Assembly: GCA_019022495.1 (NCBI GenBank)
Contig: JAFEKR010000001.1
Span: 7,006,001 to 7,070,000 of the forward strand
Origin: Epichloe hybrida
Taxonomy: Eukaryota > Ascomycota > Sordariomycetes > Hypocreales > Clavicipitaceae
Length of the DNA: 64,000 nt
Direction: 5' to 3'
In this document: piece after piece, positions 49,239-60,263 of the stretch
Layout of the letters: the number at the start of each line of letters is the position of its first letter
How positions within the stretch are numbered: position 1 is the stretch's first letter
The notes under the pieces: model-generated
The model's database searches: none
What the model was told of the DNA's origin: nothing
What the model saw: only the letters and a program-made list of their open reading frames with translations
Program-made: the position numbers and the translations under genes

Positions 49239-52200
49239 AGAAACCTAGCAATTATAAGACTAGTTATAAGAGCTCTAGCAATAGTAGCTTTAATTCTAGC
49301 TCTAGTGATTCAGATAATAAAAAACAAGAAATTAATTCCTTAAATGGTTTTAATTATTACGGCAAAGAGATAAAAAAAGCCCTATTATATAATACAGGTT
49401 TAACTATACATATAGTTAATTTAAGGGATGTTTTTTAGGATTATACCCCTTATAAAAAGGGGGAATCCAACCCTATTATAACGAGTGGTAGCCTTATTTA
49501 CGCAAAAGGCCACGGTAGTGCTATTTTTAAGGTCTTATATTAAAAGAAACCTAATAAATATAGGACCTTAGTGCTAAAGGACGCTCTATATTTTCCTTAG
49601 CTTAATGTTAATATAGTTAGTGGCCTTGTTCACTATATATCTAGTGGCTGCTTTATAAAAAACCATCTTTATCTTAAAGATAGGTCTTATATTACTGCCC
49701 TAGATATAGAAAAACATGGTTTCTTTTTCCACGTTAAAAACCAAACTACACTAACGTTACATAAAGGGCCCTGTAATAAATCTTATTATATCCGACCTTT
49801 TACCTATGCTAGCTTTAGGGGTTATACCTATCCGATTAGCTACCCTATAGAGGTTTAAATTCCCTTTAAAAAGCCGGATTAGGCTTCTGATTTGGACAAA
49901 ATCGCTGAAATTAATAATGATATTAAAGAAATCGTATAGGATAATTTAGGGGATTTAGTCCCTTCTCTAATGCCTATAGCCCTAGGTTAGGTCCCTTATA
50001 AATCTAAAGATATAGATTTAGGGGTGTTAGAGGGCCTTAGTAAAGGAAAAAGGTCCCTAATACCTCCCTAAGAGGCTTGTGATTCTTAAGGGGCCTAGTA
50101 AGGGACTAATAGAGAGGGCCCTAATCTAGACCTGAATCTAGACCCTAATTCAGGCCCTAAAGACCTTTAATATTAAAAGTTACTAGAACTAGCTAGCCTA
50201 TGGCATGTATGATTAGGGCACCTAGGGCTTCCTTTGCTAAAGAAAACAAGCCTTATAACTAAAGGAATCCCTGATTTTTCTAAAATTAAGGATAAAGACT
50301 TTAAATATATAGCTTATAATTAATCTAAGGCAGTTAGAAGACCTAGGAAATTAGCTATCCCTAACCCCCCTAGAGCTCTAGATTAAATAGAGGGGGATAC
50401 GCTAAAAATCAGCCCTATACTATATAATAAATAGTTAATTTGCTTATTTCTAGTTAATTAAAAGACTAGATATAAGTGGGTATTCTTATTACCTAATAAG
50501 GAAGGCCTAACTGTTTATAGGGCTATTAAAGGCTTCTTTAGAAGGCTTAGAAATTAACTAGGTTAATATCCTAGGCACCTTTACTTTAATAGAGGCTAAG
50601 AAATCGATTCTAGTTATTAAAATTAGTTAAATTCTAAAGGGATTAAATTTACGACTTCTAGTCCCTATATCCATGAGCAAAATGGATTAGTAAAGCGTTT
50701 AATTCGTACTATTCTAGATTAATTAAGGGCTACTATCTAGTGGGCAAAATTACCTTTATATCTATGGTGTTTTGTATTACCTGTAGTTATTAACCTTATT
50801 AATATAACTGCTAATACCACTAAGGATAAAAGCCCTAAACAACTACTAGCTACGGAGCTAATCAGCCCTATATGACTGATATTAGCAGTATTAGAGCTAT
50901 AGGATCTCACTGTGAGATTCTAATCCCCCTAGAAAAACAACCTAAAGCCTAGAAGTTAGTAGGCAGAATTATCCCTAGAAGGTTATTAGCTACACTAGGT
51001 TCTAATACCTATCTAGTGTACATCCCCTCTAAAAGGCTAGTTACAAAGACTAGCTTTATTAAGATTATAGAGCTTATAGGTCCTGTCTCTAAAGGATTAC
51101 CTAGGCTTTCTATAGGGGATAACCCTTTAGAGGGGGAAAATGATTTAGAAGACTAAGATCTAAATTAAGGTTTAAAGGATTACCCTATAGATAACATAGG
51201 AGGTCCCCCTATAGGTTAAGAAAAACACCCTATAGGGCCTGTATAACTCCCTAAGGAACTGATTCCAGAGGCCTTAGAGGAGGCCACGCTTGTAACTTTC
51301 CTAGGAAATTAGATTTTAACTCCGGACCTGGATTTTAACAAAATTACTAACTTTAACCCTAATATTAACCCCATAGATATTAATATTAGTTCCCCTTCTT
51401 CTCTAGATTTTATAAAAGAAATTTACTTTAAGGTATAGAAAAAGCTAAAGGAAAATAACCCTAATAGCCCTAAACCTAAGACCTAGAAGCAAGCTATATC
51501 TAGCCCTAAAAGGGATAAATAGATAGAAGCTATATATAAAGAATACAAATAACTTCTAAAGGCTAGTACTTTTAAATTTATAGGGAAAGACTAAGTACCT
51601 AAGGGCCGAAAAGTACTAAAGAATAGGCTTGTTTATAAGCTTAAAAAGGATAAAGAAAATAATCCTTTAAAATACAAGGCCTAAGTTATTACTAAGGGAT
51701 TTATGCAAATCAAAGGTCTAGATTATCTAGAGACCTTTGCAGCTACAAGCATTCCCCCTAGCTAGAGGATTTTGCTAGCCCTAGCGGCTTAGAATAACTA
51801 GGAAATCAAATAAGTTGATTTTATAGGAGCTTTTCTTAATAGTAAGCTATAATAATAGATTTATATGGTTATTCTAGACGGATTTATTAAATTCCTTAAA
51901 GCAAATCCTAAATTAGCTAAATTAGCTAAAAGTTTTGGCTATAAACTTTCTAAAGATTAAGTAATTTTATTATAGAAGACTTTATATAGCCTAAAACAAA
52001 GCTTAAGGGAGTGGTAATAAGCACTAATAGTAGTGCTAAAGTCCCTAGGATTTAGCCCTTTAATTTCTGACCTAGCTATATTCTATAATTCCTCCACTAA
52101 AACCTTTATTATTACGTACGTGAATAATTATCTTCTAATTAGACCGGATTTACCTTATATCTAAAGAATTAAAAAAGAACTTTATAAAGACTATCTAATA

Positions 52201-53292
52201 GAAGATAGGGGGCTAGGTAAATTCTTCTTAGGGGTTTAAATCGTATAAGATAGACCTAATAGGATACTAAAAATTCATTAATCTTAGTATATCTTAGAGG
52301 CTTTAAATTAATTTAATATGCTAGATAGTAAGCCTACTAGCATACCTCTTTAGCTAGGCGTTTTAGTAACGCAGACTACTAAGCTTTTAATAGCTAGTGA
52401 AATCAAGCTCTATTAGTGCATTATAGGGACTATAATGTACCTAATGTTACTTATAAGGCTAGACATGGCCTTTACACTTTAGTGGCTATCTATAGCACTA
52501 GCTAGGCCCTATATAGAGCACCTAAAAGCAGCTAAGAATTTGCTTAGGTACCTATTAGGGACTAAATTCCTCGCTATAATCTATAGGGGAGACCCTAAAG
52601 GTATAGCTAGTAAAAGCCTAATAGGTTATTATAACAGTGATTTTGCAGGGGATAAAAAGACCTCTAAATTAACCTACGCTTATCTATTCAAGCTAGCTAG
52701 CAAACCTATTAGCTAGAAATCAAAGAAAGCTAGTATAATAGCTCTATTAACATTAGAAGATAAAGCTAACGCTATCTGTGAGACCTTCTAGGAGCTACAG
52801 TAGCTTTAGGGCTTATTTAAGGAGCTAAAAACCCCTATTTCTCCCCCTATCTAGATATATTATGATAATTAAGGCGCTATAACCACTACCTATAACCTTG
52901 CCTTACATAGCTATACAAAGCATACCTTGCTAAAGTTTAACTATATTAGGTAATAGGTTTTAGAGGGTTTAGCTAAGATCGAATATCTAGATACGAAGTT
53001 AATGCCTGCAGACGGTCTAACAAATCCTCTATCTAGACCTCTTCATCAGGCCTTTATTAAGCTCTTAGGGCTTAATAATCACTAAAAATCAATAACTAAA
53101 TCCCTTTAACAGGGAACTAAAAACAACGCTAAAAAGGGAGCTATATTTAATAATAGCTAGGAATTTAGAAAGGGGGTCTTTTATCTTTTCCTGTTTTTCC
53201 CTTTTATCTGTTTTTATCTAAAAGTTCTTGTTTACCCTATATCACTTTGTACGCTTTTAATTAGCTTATACGTAATTCTTTTGTAAAGGGGG
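49239..53292 (+). pseudogene. Copia pol relic: protease, integrase, reverse transcriptase, RNase H
   Basis: Very legible. A pre-integrase segment near 50195-50250 reads LWHVQLGHLGLPLLKK. The integrase core (about 50350-50850) includes YIHEQNGLVKRLIRTILDQL with Q as stop. Reverse transcriptase (about 51590-52330) shows QVITKGFMQIKGLDYLETFA, VDFIGAFLNS, and the box YVNN at 52117-52128 where YVDD is expected. RNase H (about 52600-52950) includes SLIGYYNSDFAGDKKTSKL. The 3' region ends in a polypurine tract. Stops are mostly at Gln. Both catalytic RT Asp are lost, so it is inactive. Confidence 0.85.
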
Positions 53293-53378
53293 TGTTAAAA
53301 ATAAGACCTATTTTTAGCCCTTTCTAGTTAAAGGACCTTTCAATTACTAGCTTGCATTGCAAGCCTAATAGCTACGAC
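53293..53378 (+). repeat. Truncated Copia 3' LTR
   Basis: The first 86 bp of the 812-bp LTR, starting TGTTAAAAATAAG after the polypurine tract. It is cut by family-1 copy E at 53379. The remainder of the LTR does not resume after copy E. Confidence 0.85.
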
Positions 53379-55339
53379 CAGAGTATTGCACTAAAACGTG
53401 TAATGTAGTGTAGTATTTGTAGTGTAGTGTAGTAACTACACTACAAACTACATTACACTACAAACTACACTAACTATAAGGAAAAAAAAACTATAATACA
53501 TTACACTACAAATTTTTTTTCCTAAACTACACTAACTACAAACACTACAAATGTAGTATTAGACTTTTTATTAGTTATTAGTATTTATAAGGTTAAAAGA
53601 AAGCTAGTTATATAAAAGCTTTTATTATTACCTATTTTATTAAATTAGTTATAGAATTTATAATATTATATTATTTTTATAATTTTATTATAACTAAGTA
53701 AGGTTATATATAATATTATACTTTTTTAATAATACTATTTAACTTAATACTTTATTTCCCTAATATAACTTAAAGAAAAACCTTTTTATTATATTATTTA
53801 CTATTTCTAGAAATTATTTTATATTTCTATAAATTATTATTATTACTTATTTTAAAAAAACTATAAAAAAACTACTAGTAAACTTAATATAAGTAGCTTA
53901 TAATAGCTTATTATATCTTATTATAGCTTATAATAGCTTATAATAGCTTATAATAGCTTATAATAGCTTATAATACTAATATTACTAATATTACTAGTAT
54001 TACTAAGATTACTAGTATTACTAAGATTACTAAGATTACTAAGATTACTAAGATTACTAAGATTACTAAGATTACTAAGATTACTAAGATTACTAAGATT
54101 ACTAAGATTACTAAGATTACTAAGATTACTAAGATTACTTATAATATTATTAGTGTTAAAGTTTAATAATAAATAAATAATAAATAAATAACTTAAATAC
54201 AAATACTAGTAATTATAAGTAAATTACTATAGTAAAAGCTATAGTTTTTAATAACTTAGTATTTTAAGGTTTTTAAAAATATTAATATTATAAAAATGTT
54301 TTCTCTTTTATGTTTTTTAAAATAATAATAAAAGTAAAATAATAGTAATTATAGTAATAATAGTAATTAAGGTTATAAAAGTTATTAAAGCTTTTATAAT
54401 AAGTATAATATATTATATAAAACTAAGTGCTAGTATTATTTTTAAAAACAAGTTAAACTTATTTTTATAGCTTATTTAAGCTATATAAGGTAATTAAAAT
54501 AATACTATTAGTTATCTATTAATAAATTATAAATATTAGTCTATTATATTTTTTCTTTATATATTATTATAATAAGATATATAAAGTTACTATATATAAC
54601 TTCTTAAAGCTTTAGAATTATAAAGCTTAAAGTAATATTTAATTAGTTTAATAGTAAATAAATAGTTTAAGCTTTTTTTAAGTTCTTATTATATTAATAA
54701 TAATATTAAAGTACTAAGTATATATTCTATTAACTTTTATATATTTATTTAGATTTCTAATTTAATTTAATTATATTAGTTTAGGGTATTTTTTAATTAA
54801 ATTAATAATAAAAATATAAAATAATTAATAATAATAGTAAATAAAATAATTAGAAGGTTTTTCTTAAAGTTATATTAGTAAAATAAAGTAATAAGTATAA
54901 TAGTATTATTAAAAAGGTATAATATTATAAATAACCCTAGTTATAGTAAAATTCTTAAAAAAAAGTAAATATTATAAATTCTATAACTAATTAAGTAAAA
55001 TAAGTAATAATAAAAGCTTCTATATAACTAGCTTTCTTTTAATCCTTATAATAACATTATATAATAAAAAGGCTCACTTTTTTTTTTACTAACACTACAT
55101 TATAGTTTTTATAGTTAGTGTAGTTAGTAACTACACTAACTACAAAAAAAAAAAAACTACATTACACTAACTATAAAAAAAAAAAACTACAATACACTAC
55201 ACTATAAAAAAAAAAACTACACTACACTACACTATAAAAAAAAAAAACTACACTACACTAACTATAAGAAAAAAAAACTACACTACAAATACAAATTTTT
55301 CCTAAAAACTACACTAACTACACTACAAACAATACTCTG
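53379..55339 (+). mobile_element. hAT-like non-autonomous element, family 1, copy E (flanks disagree)
   Basis: 1,961 bp with intact termini CAGAGTATTG and CAATACTCTG. The left flank GCTACGAC is in the Copia LTR; the right flank GCCGTGAT is in unrelated sequence. The two differ at four of eight positions, all transitions. They could be a decayed duplication, but the Copia LTR does not continue on the right. It carries the 10-bp array near 53895-53970 and the longest 9-bp array of the family. Confidence 0.82.
53990..54140. repeat. 9-bp minisatellite TACTAAGAT, about 15 units
   Basis: On the minus strand it opens an 84-codon frame (54202-53948) of repeated Asn-Leu-Ser. The frame exists because a 9-bp unit never shifts frame. 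The other copies of the element have fewer units, so it is not a gene. Confidence 0.9.
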
Positions 55340-55642
55340 GCCGTGATACGCGCGCCCATAAACGCGCGTATTCGCGATGATAAGCACAAGGGATATAGGG
55401 GATCGCAGGGATAAACAACATAACAAGGGATAACGATATTAGTTATCTAGGTAAAGGGACTATTTAATCTATAAAGAGATTACCTATAGCTAGATTCTTT
55501 TGAGGTTCTTTATGCATGCCTAACTTTAGATTTTTTTAACTTAAATGCCTAGCGCTACTATAGCCGCCATTGTGTTTACCTTAATAAGATAAATTAATAA
55601 GATTATTTCCCTAACTTAACTAAAAAGTCACTTCTAATCTAA
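55340..55642. other. Less mutated, non-repetitive segment with a CpG hairpin
   Basis: About 300 bp that matches nothing else in the window. It starts with a perfect 9-bp inverted repeat, ATACGCGCG (55346-55354) and CGCGCGTAT (55363-55371), with an 8-base loop. CpG and some CpA survive. It is bounded left by copy E and right by truncated copy F. It may be a bit of an unknown element or of original genomic DNA. No coding frame seen. Confidence 0.4.
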
Positions 55643-57003
55643 TAGTGTTAAAGTTTAATAAATAATAAATAATAAATAAATAACTTAAATATAAATACTA
55701 GTAATTATAAGTAAATTACTATAGTAAAAGCTATAGTTTTTAATAACTTAGTATTTTAAGGTTTTTAAAAATATTAATATTATAAAAATGTTTTCTTTTT
55801 TATATTTTTTAAAAATAATAATAAAAGTAAAATAATAGTAATTAAGTAATAATAGTAATTAAGTAATAATAGTAATTAAGTAATAATAGTAATTAAGTAA
55901 TAATAGTAATTAAGTAATAATAGTAATTAAGTAATAATAGTAATTAAGTAATAATAGTATTAATAGTATTAATAGTATTAATAGTATTAATAGTATTAAT
56001 AGTATTAATAGTATTAATAGTATTAATAGTATTAATAGTATTAATAGTATTAATAGTAATAATAGTAATTAAGGTTATTAAAGTTATTAAAGCTCTTATA
56101 ATAAGTATAGTATATTATATAAAAGTAAGTCTTAGTTTTATTTTAAAAAATAAGTTAAACTTATTTTTTATAGCTTAATTAAGCTATATAGGGTAATTAA
56201 AATAATACTATTAATTCTTTATTAATAGATTATAAATATTAGTTTATTATATTCTTTATTTATATATCATAGTAATAAGATATATAAAGTTACTATATAT
56301 AACTTCTTAAGGCTTTAGAATTATAAAGCTAAAAGTAATATTTAATTAGTTTAAATCTTAAATAAATAGTTTAAGCTTTTTTTAAGTTCTTATTATATTA
56401 AGAATAAGATTTAAGTACTAAGTATATATTTTATTAACTTCTAGTAATTTATCTAGATTTCTTAATTAATTTTATTCTATTAGTTTAGGGTATTTTTTAT
56501 TTAAAATAATAATAATAACATTTTAAAATATAAAATAATTAATAGTAATAGTAAATAAAATAATAAGAAGGTTTTTCTTTAAGTTATATTAGTAAAATAA
56601 AGTATTAGGTATAATAGTATTATTAAAAAGTTATAATATTATAAATTACCCTAGTTATAGTAAAATCCTTAAAAAAAGGTAAATTTTATAAATTATATAA
56701 CTAATTAGGTAAAATAGGTAATAATAAAAGCTTCTATATAACTAGCCTTCTTTTAATCCTTATAATAACCTTATATAATAAAAAAGCCCACTTTTTTTTT
56801 TACTAACACTACATTTGTAGTTTTTGTAGTTAGTGTAGTTAGTAACTACACTAACTACACTACACTACAAGCAAAAAAAAACTACACTACACTACACTAC
56901 AAAAAAAAAAAATACACTACACTAACTACAAGAAAAAAAAACTACACTACAAATACAAATTTTTCCTAAAAACTACACTAACTACACTACAAACAATACT
57001 CTG
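55643..57003 (+). mobile_element. hAT-like non-autonomous element, family 1, copy F (left part missing)
   Basis: It begins in the middle of the family-1 body (TAGTGTTAAAGTTTAATAAA) and runs to the intact right end CAATACTCTG at 57003. It lacks the left terminus and both upstream minisatellites. It has two private expansions: a 17-bp array and a 9-bp array. The right flank CCTATGTC is in the Copia-2 relic. Confidence 0.82.
55835..56060. repeat. 17-bp and 9-bp minisatellites expanded in copy F
   Basis: About seven copies of AGTAATTAAGTAATAAT (to about 55950) are followed by about twelve copies of AGTATTAAT. They occupy the place of the 18-bp array of copy C, but have different units, so the expansions are independent. 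Confidence 0.88.
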
Positions 57004-59300
57004 CCTATGTCTAAAAGATTATATCACTAAATTAACTAATAATAGCTCCTTTATAATCTTGCCTAATCTTTATAATTAATAATCCAAATTACCTTACAAT
57101 CTATTATTTAATATAGATTAACACATTAAATACCATTACCTATGATTTATTAGGTAATATATAAACATAAATTATGCCTAAGAACTTATCTTTTATAACT
57201 ATTAGCTAGTTTATACTATTATAACTAGGCTTATAGTCTTAAAGATCCTAATAGATTCTCTAAAAAGGCCTTAGAGATATATATTCTAGTAGTTTTCTTA
57301 AAATAACTTAGTAAGTATAAACTAGAGAACATATCTTATAGTCTCTTTACTTAGTTCTATATAATTACACTCCCCTTATATAAGTGTAACTCTTAGCTAG
57401 AGTATCCTTACTAAGGTGCCTAGAATATAAATACTAAAGTTCTTTAGGGTTTGCATATATAAGGCGCAGTTCTCTACTTAGGTAACTATATTATAAGTAT
57501 AGCGTGTTATTATATGCTTTTAAATTAATTATTAAGAATATTACTAGTAGTATAGATAAATTCACTACTTAGTTAGGACTCTTATAAGAAAAAAGAGGCT
57601 TATATTAGAGGAATATAATATTATGCTTTCTCTAAAGCTTTACTAATAATAAGCTCTTATAAAAGGGTCTAATACATAAAGAGCAGTCCGCTTTATAATA
57701 CTAAATACCTTTCTTTTAAAGAAAGCTCTCTAATATAATATTTATATAAAACCTAGGAATAAGTGTAATATTCTATAAAGTAAGGCTTTCTATAAGGTTT
57801 CCCTTTAGCCTATTAAAAATATTCTTAATTATATAAGTACCTCTTCTAGTAATCTAGAATAAGGTTATTCTTACTTTAAGGTAATTATTAAATATTTCCT
57901 TAAAGGTTCCTAGTTTAAAGTAACTAATATTATTTATAATATATAGAGTATTATAGTTATTAAAGAGAGTGCTCTTAGAGAGTATATATTTTACGTTCTT
58001 AAGCGTTATATAGCTTCCCTAAGCTAGAGAAATACTCTTAAAAATCTTTAGGTTAATAATTACTACTATAATAATACTAGGTAACTTTTCTTCTTTATAA
58101 TCCTTAATGCCTTTTACTATTTACCTATCCTTTATAACCTTAAAGTATAGGTTTTTCTATTTAGCGCTTTTATAGTATTCCTTAACCTTTTTATAGTTAA
58201 CCTTTATAAAGGGCTTAAACCCTAGAACCTTTTTACTAATTACTACGTAGTATAAGCTATAGCACACTTAGGGAGACTAAAAGTGTATATTTAGTGCCTT
58301 TCCTATATAGTAAGGGCACTTCTTTAGGTTATTATTCTTTTAGCCTTATAGTTTCTCTTTTTCTTAGTTTAAGTAATCCTTAAGAGTTATTATATAGCTT
58401 CCTTTTCTAGAGGTAAAGCTTATAGCTTAAGTTACCCTATAATATCTAGTGTACTTAGAGATAATACCTTAAAGGCTTACTTCTTTAGAAAAAGAATTAG
58501 AAGTCTATACTAGTTATATAATCTTAGTTTTTACTTATTTAGGGTTAAAGCGCGCACTAATAGCTATAATAAAGTTACGAATTATATTAGAACCCTAAAC
58601 CTTATTAATCTTATATATTAATGCTTTCTAGTATAGCTTCCCTTACTACTTAATCTAATGCTTAAATTAAATATTAGCGCGTTTAGTATTAGTAAGGTAA
58701 GCTATATACTTAGCTAATACCTCTAATTTAATAATTACTTACCTAGGAGAAAACCTCTTTTTAAGCTTAATAGAGATTTAGTAAAGAGTAAGCTTTTTAT
58801 TATTTATATTACCTTCTTTAATCTTATTAATTACTATAGTATAAGCATTAGGATTAATAGTGCTTATAATCTAAGTTCTAATAGTCCTTTCTTAGGACTT
58901 TATTACTTTATATACTTAGTACTTAGATATAAACTTATAAGATAAGAAGGAAAGAGCCTCTTAGAAAGTAAGCTTTATTATATTACTTCCTTAGTTCTTT
59001 ATAATAAGAGCTTTACATAACTCTAGCGTAATAGTAAAGAGCTCTTCTAGATAGTTAGAGTTAAGCTCTAGGAGCTAGGGATTAACCCTTTCCTAGATCT
59101 CTTAGCTTTAGGTAGCTTGCTTTAATGCTTTATACTACTCTTCCTATTTATTAGATAAGACTAGCTTAATATTAGTCTTAAGACTTAGGTAGTAAGAGGT
59201 TATTATATCTATTATAAGCATTATTAGTAGGTAAGGCATAGTGTACACACATGTCTTATATGTAAGGGACTTAGTGGAAGTTATAGGTATATACCTTCTA
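57004..59300 (-). pseudogene. Second Ty1/Copia relic (gag to pre-integrase), minus strand
   Basis: Reading right to left with Gln at stops: gag about 59200-58400, with conserved-looking segments such as NPKQVKTKII; a zinc-knuckle remnant near 58330-58290 (CPYYIGKAL); then protease and pre-integrase-like sequence, where LKNVKYILS (about 57990) and LQNITLIPRFYINIILESFL (about 57760-57700) match the Copia pattern 'LxNVxYVPxFxxNIxS'. Integrase and RT are absent, since the relic is cut at 57003 by copy F. It is a different family from the Copia at 46628. It is strongly RIP-mutated. Confidence 0.65.
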
Positions 59301-59465
59301 GGCTTATAACTGTTATGCGCTAGGCACGTAACTTAAAAGATATCCCCTAGTAAGATAAAGAAGGTTAGAAAAGGATTAGATTAAAGCTATCTCTCTATTA
59401 TATAAATAGAAGGATAAAAGCTTCTCTTTTATAGAGAAAGCTATTATATTATAGATTATATGCTT
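59301..59465 (-). other. Possible leader or LTR of the second Copia relic
   Basis: AT-rich sequence between the gag start and the edge of the gene island, with a TATTTATATAATAGAGAG stretch (about 59395) that could be a promoter on the minus strand. No second LTR copy is in the window. Composition changes sharply near 59465-59480. Confidence 0.35.
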
Positions 59466-59633
59466 TTATTATGAATTATCGCGTTTAGCAACGTGTATCT
59501 TCAGCTCCCCTAATATGGTTGTGGGTGCAGATTCATTCGTCATAGACGCTGTATCCGCCATCGGGCAACACCTACCCCCCTACCCACCTCCCCACGGCCA
59601 ATCCGAGATAGAGGCCTGGGAGCAGCGAGGCTA

Positions 59634-60075
59634 CTCACAAAAAATGAATCTAAATTTTACGACATTTTCACGACAAAGACATCCTTCACAGTCACATTGC
59701 CAGCCTTGGACTATCCCCACATCTCCCGAGTACACGTCCCGGGCAATGTCCCGGGCAATGTCCCGGTTGAACAGGGCAGGCATGAAAAATTCGTAGGCAG
59801 CCTCGGGTTGGAAAGAAGGGTCTTGGTGGCCAGCCTGGAACACGCGCGTGAAGCTGAAGTTGCCCAACTGACGAGTCAGACCGCCCTCACCATCTGTGAT
59901 GAGCTGTGCGAAGGGCAGTTGTGTTGCGGCAGTACAGTAGACGATGCGAATGTGGAGGGTTGGTTTCCAGCACCAGACAACAGCGCCAACAAGACGTCAA
60001 CAGGTCCAGAAGCTTCGCTTACGCTCACGTAGTCCAGTGTTGCCTTGCCTGCACCACGAGCCTCCATCATATTCG
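59634..60075 (-). pseudogene. C-terminal relic of an S10 serine carboxypeptidase
   Basis: The minus strand reads [20 protein letters not shown], then [20 protein letters not shown] and ALFNRDIA. This is the C-terminal signature of S10 carboxypeptidases, with the catalytic His in QAGH (codon at 59828-59826). These are secreted or vacuolar enzymes that remove C-terminal residues. The signature frame runs from about 59990 to a stop near 59631. Upstream, the frame meets a TGA, and the Ser and Asp of the catalytic triad are absent. After the signature a 12-bp unit GTCCCGGGCAAT is duplicated in tandem (59736-59765), giving [10 protein letters not shown], and the tail is unlike the family. It has normal CA/TG content, so RIP did not strike it. 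A truncated, frame-damaged remnant is the best reading; an annotated start is not possible. Confidence 0.7.
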
Positions 60076-60263
60076 CCACCGGCCATTTCCTTAACATTGA
60101 GCCAGCTTTCCTGACAACTGCCAGATACCACAGACATGCGGTGAAGACGGATGTGATTTTGAACCTCCATCTTTTCCTTGTGGTCTCTTTTCGGGAGCAG
60201 CGAGTCAGTTGCAAATTCCAGAGTGCACACAACCCAAAGCATACCAACCCAAACGCAATCATC
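60076..60263 (+). promoter_or_regulatory. 5' upstream region of the PPPDE-thioredoxin gene
   Basis: 188 bp between the carboxypeptidase relic and the ATG. It holds CT-rich stretches (CCTCCATCTTTTCCTTG near 60163), common upstream of fungal start sites, and a favourable ATG context (CAATCATCATGG). No TATA box was recognised. The promoter may extend into the relic. Confidence 0.4.

Larger units (their letters stand above)
46628..53378 (+). mobile_element. Ty1/Copia retrotransposon with inverted solo LTR inside
   Basis: LTR (46628-47439), gag (to 48426), an inverted solo LTR insertion (48427-49238), then protease, integrase, reverse transcriptase and RNase H in Copia order, then polypurine tract and the start of a second LTR (53293-53378), cut by family-1 copy E. 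Internal length without the inserted LTR is about 5.0 kb. The order integrase before reverse transcriptase identifies Ty1/Copia. It is the best preserved element of the window. Confidence 0.87.

Noticed and set aside
53948..54202. 84-codon minus-strand frame with repeated Asn-Leu-Ser
   Set aside because: It is the translation of a 9-bp minisatellite in a non-coding element. Other copies have different unit numbers and no such frame.
55340..55400. Intrinsic terminator-like hairpin
   Set aside because: The stem is perfect but no T-run follows and the setting is eukaryotic; it is kept only as an unexplained structure.
1..59465. Mitochondrial DNA or an AT-rich endosymbiont
   Set aside because: LTR retrotransposons with target duplications, CpA/TpG depletion and Gln-to-stop changes show nuclear RIP-mutated DNA; no mitochondrial genes or tRNAs were seen.
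59515..60094. Several short frames on both strands in the left part of the gene island
   Set aside because: They are shadows of the S10 carboxypeptidase relic or upstream region; only the minus-strand frame with GNFSFTR shows homology.
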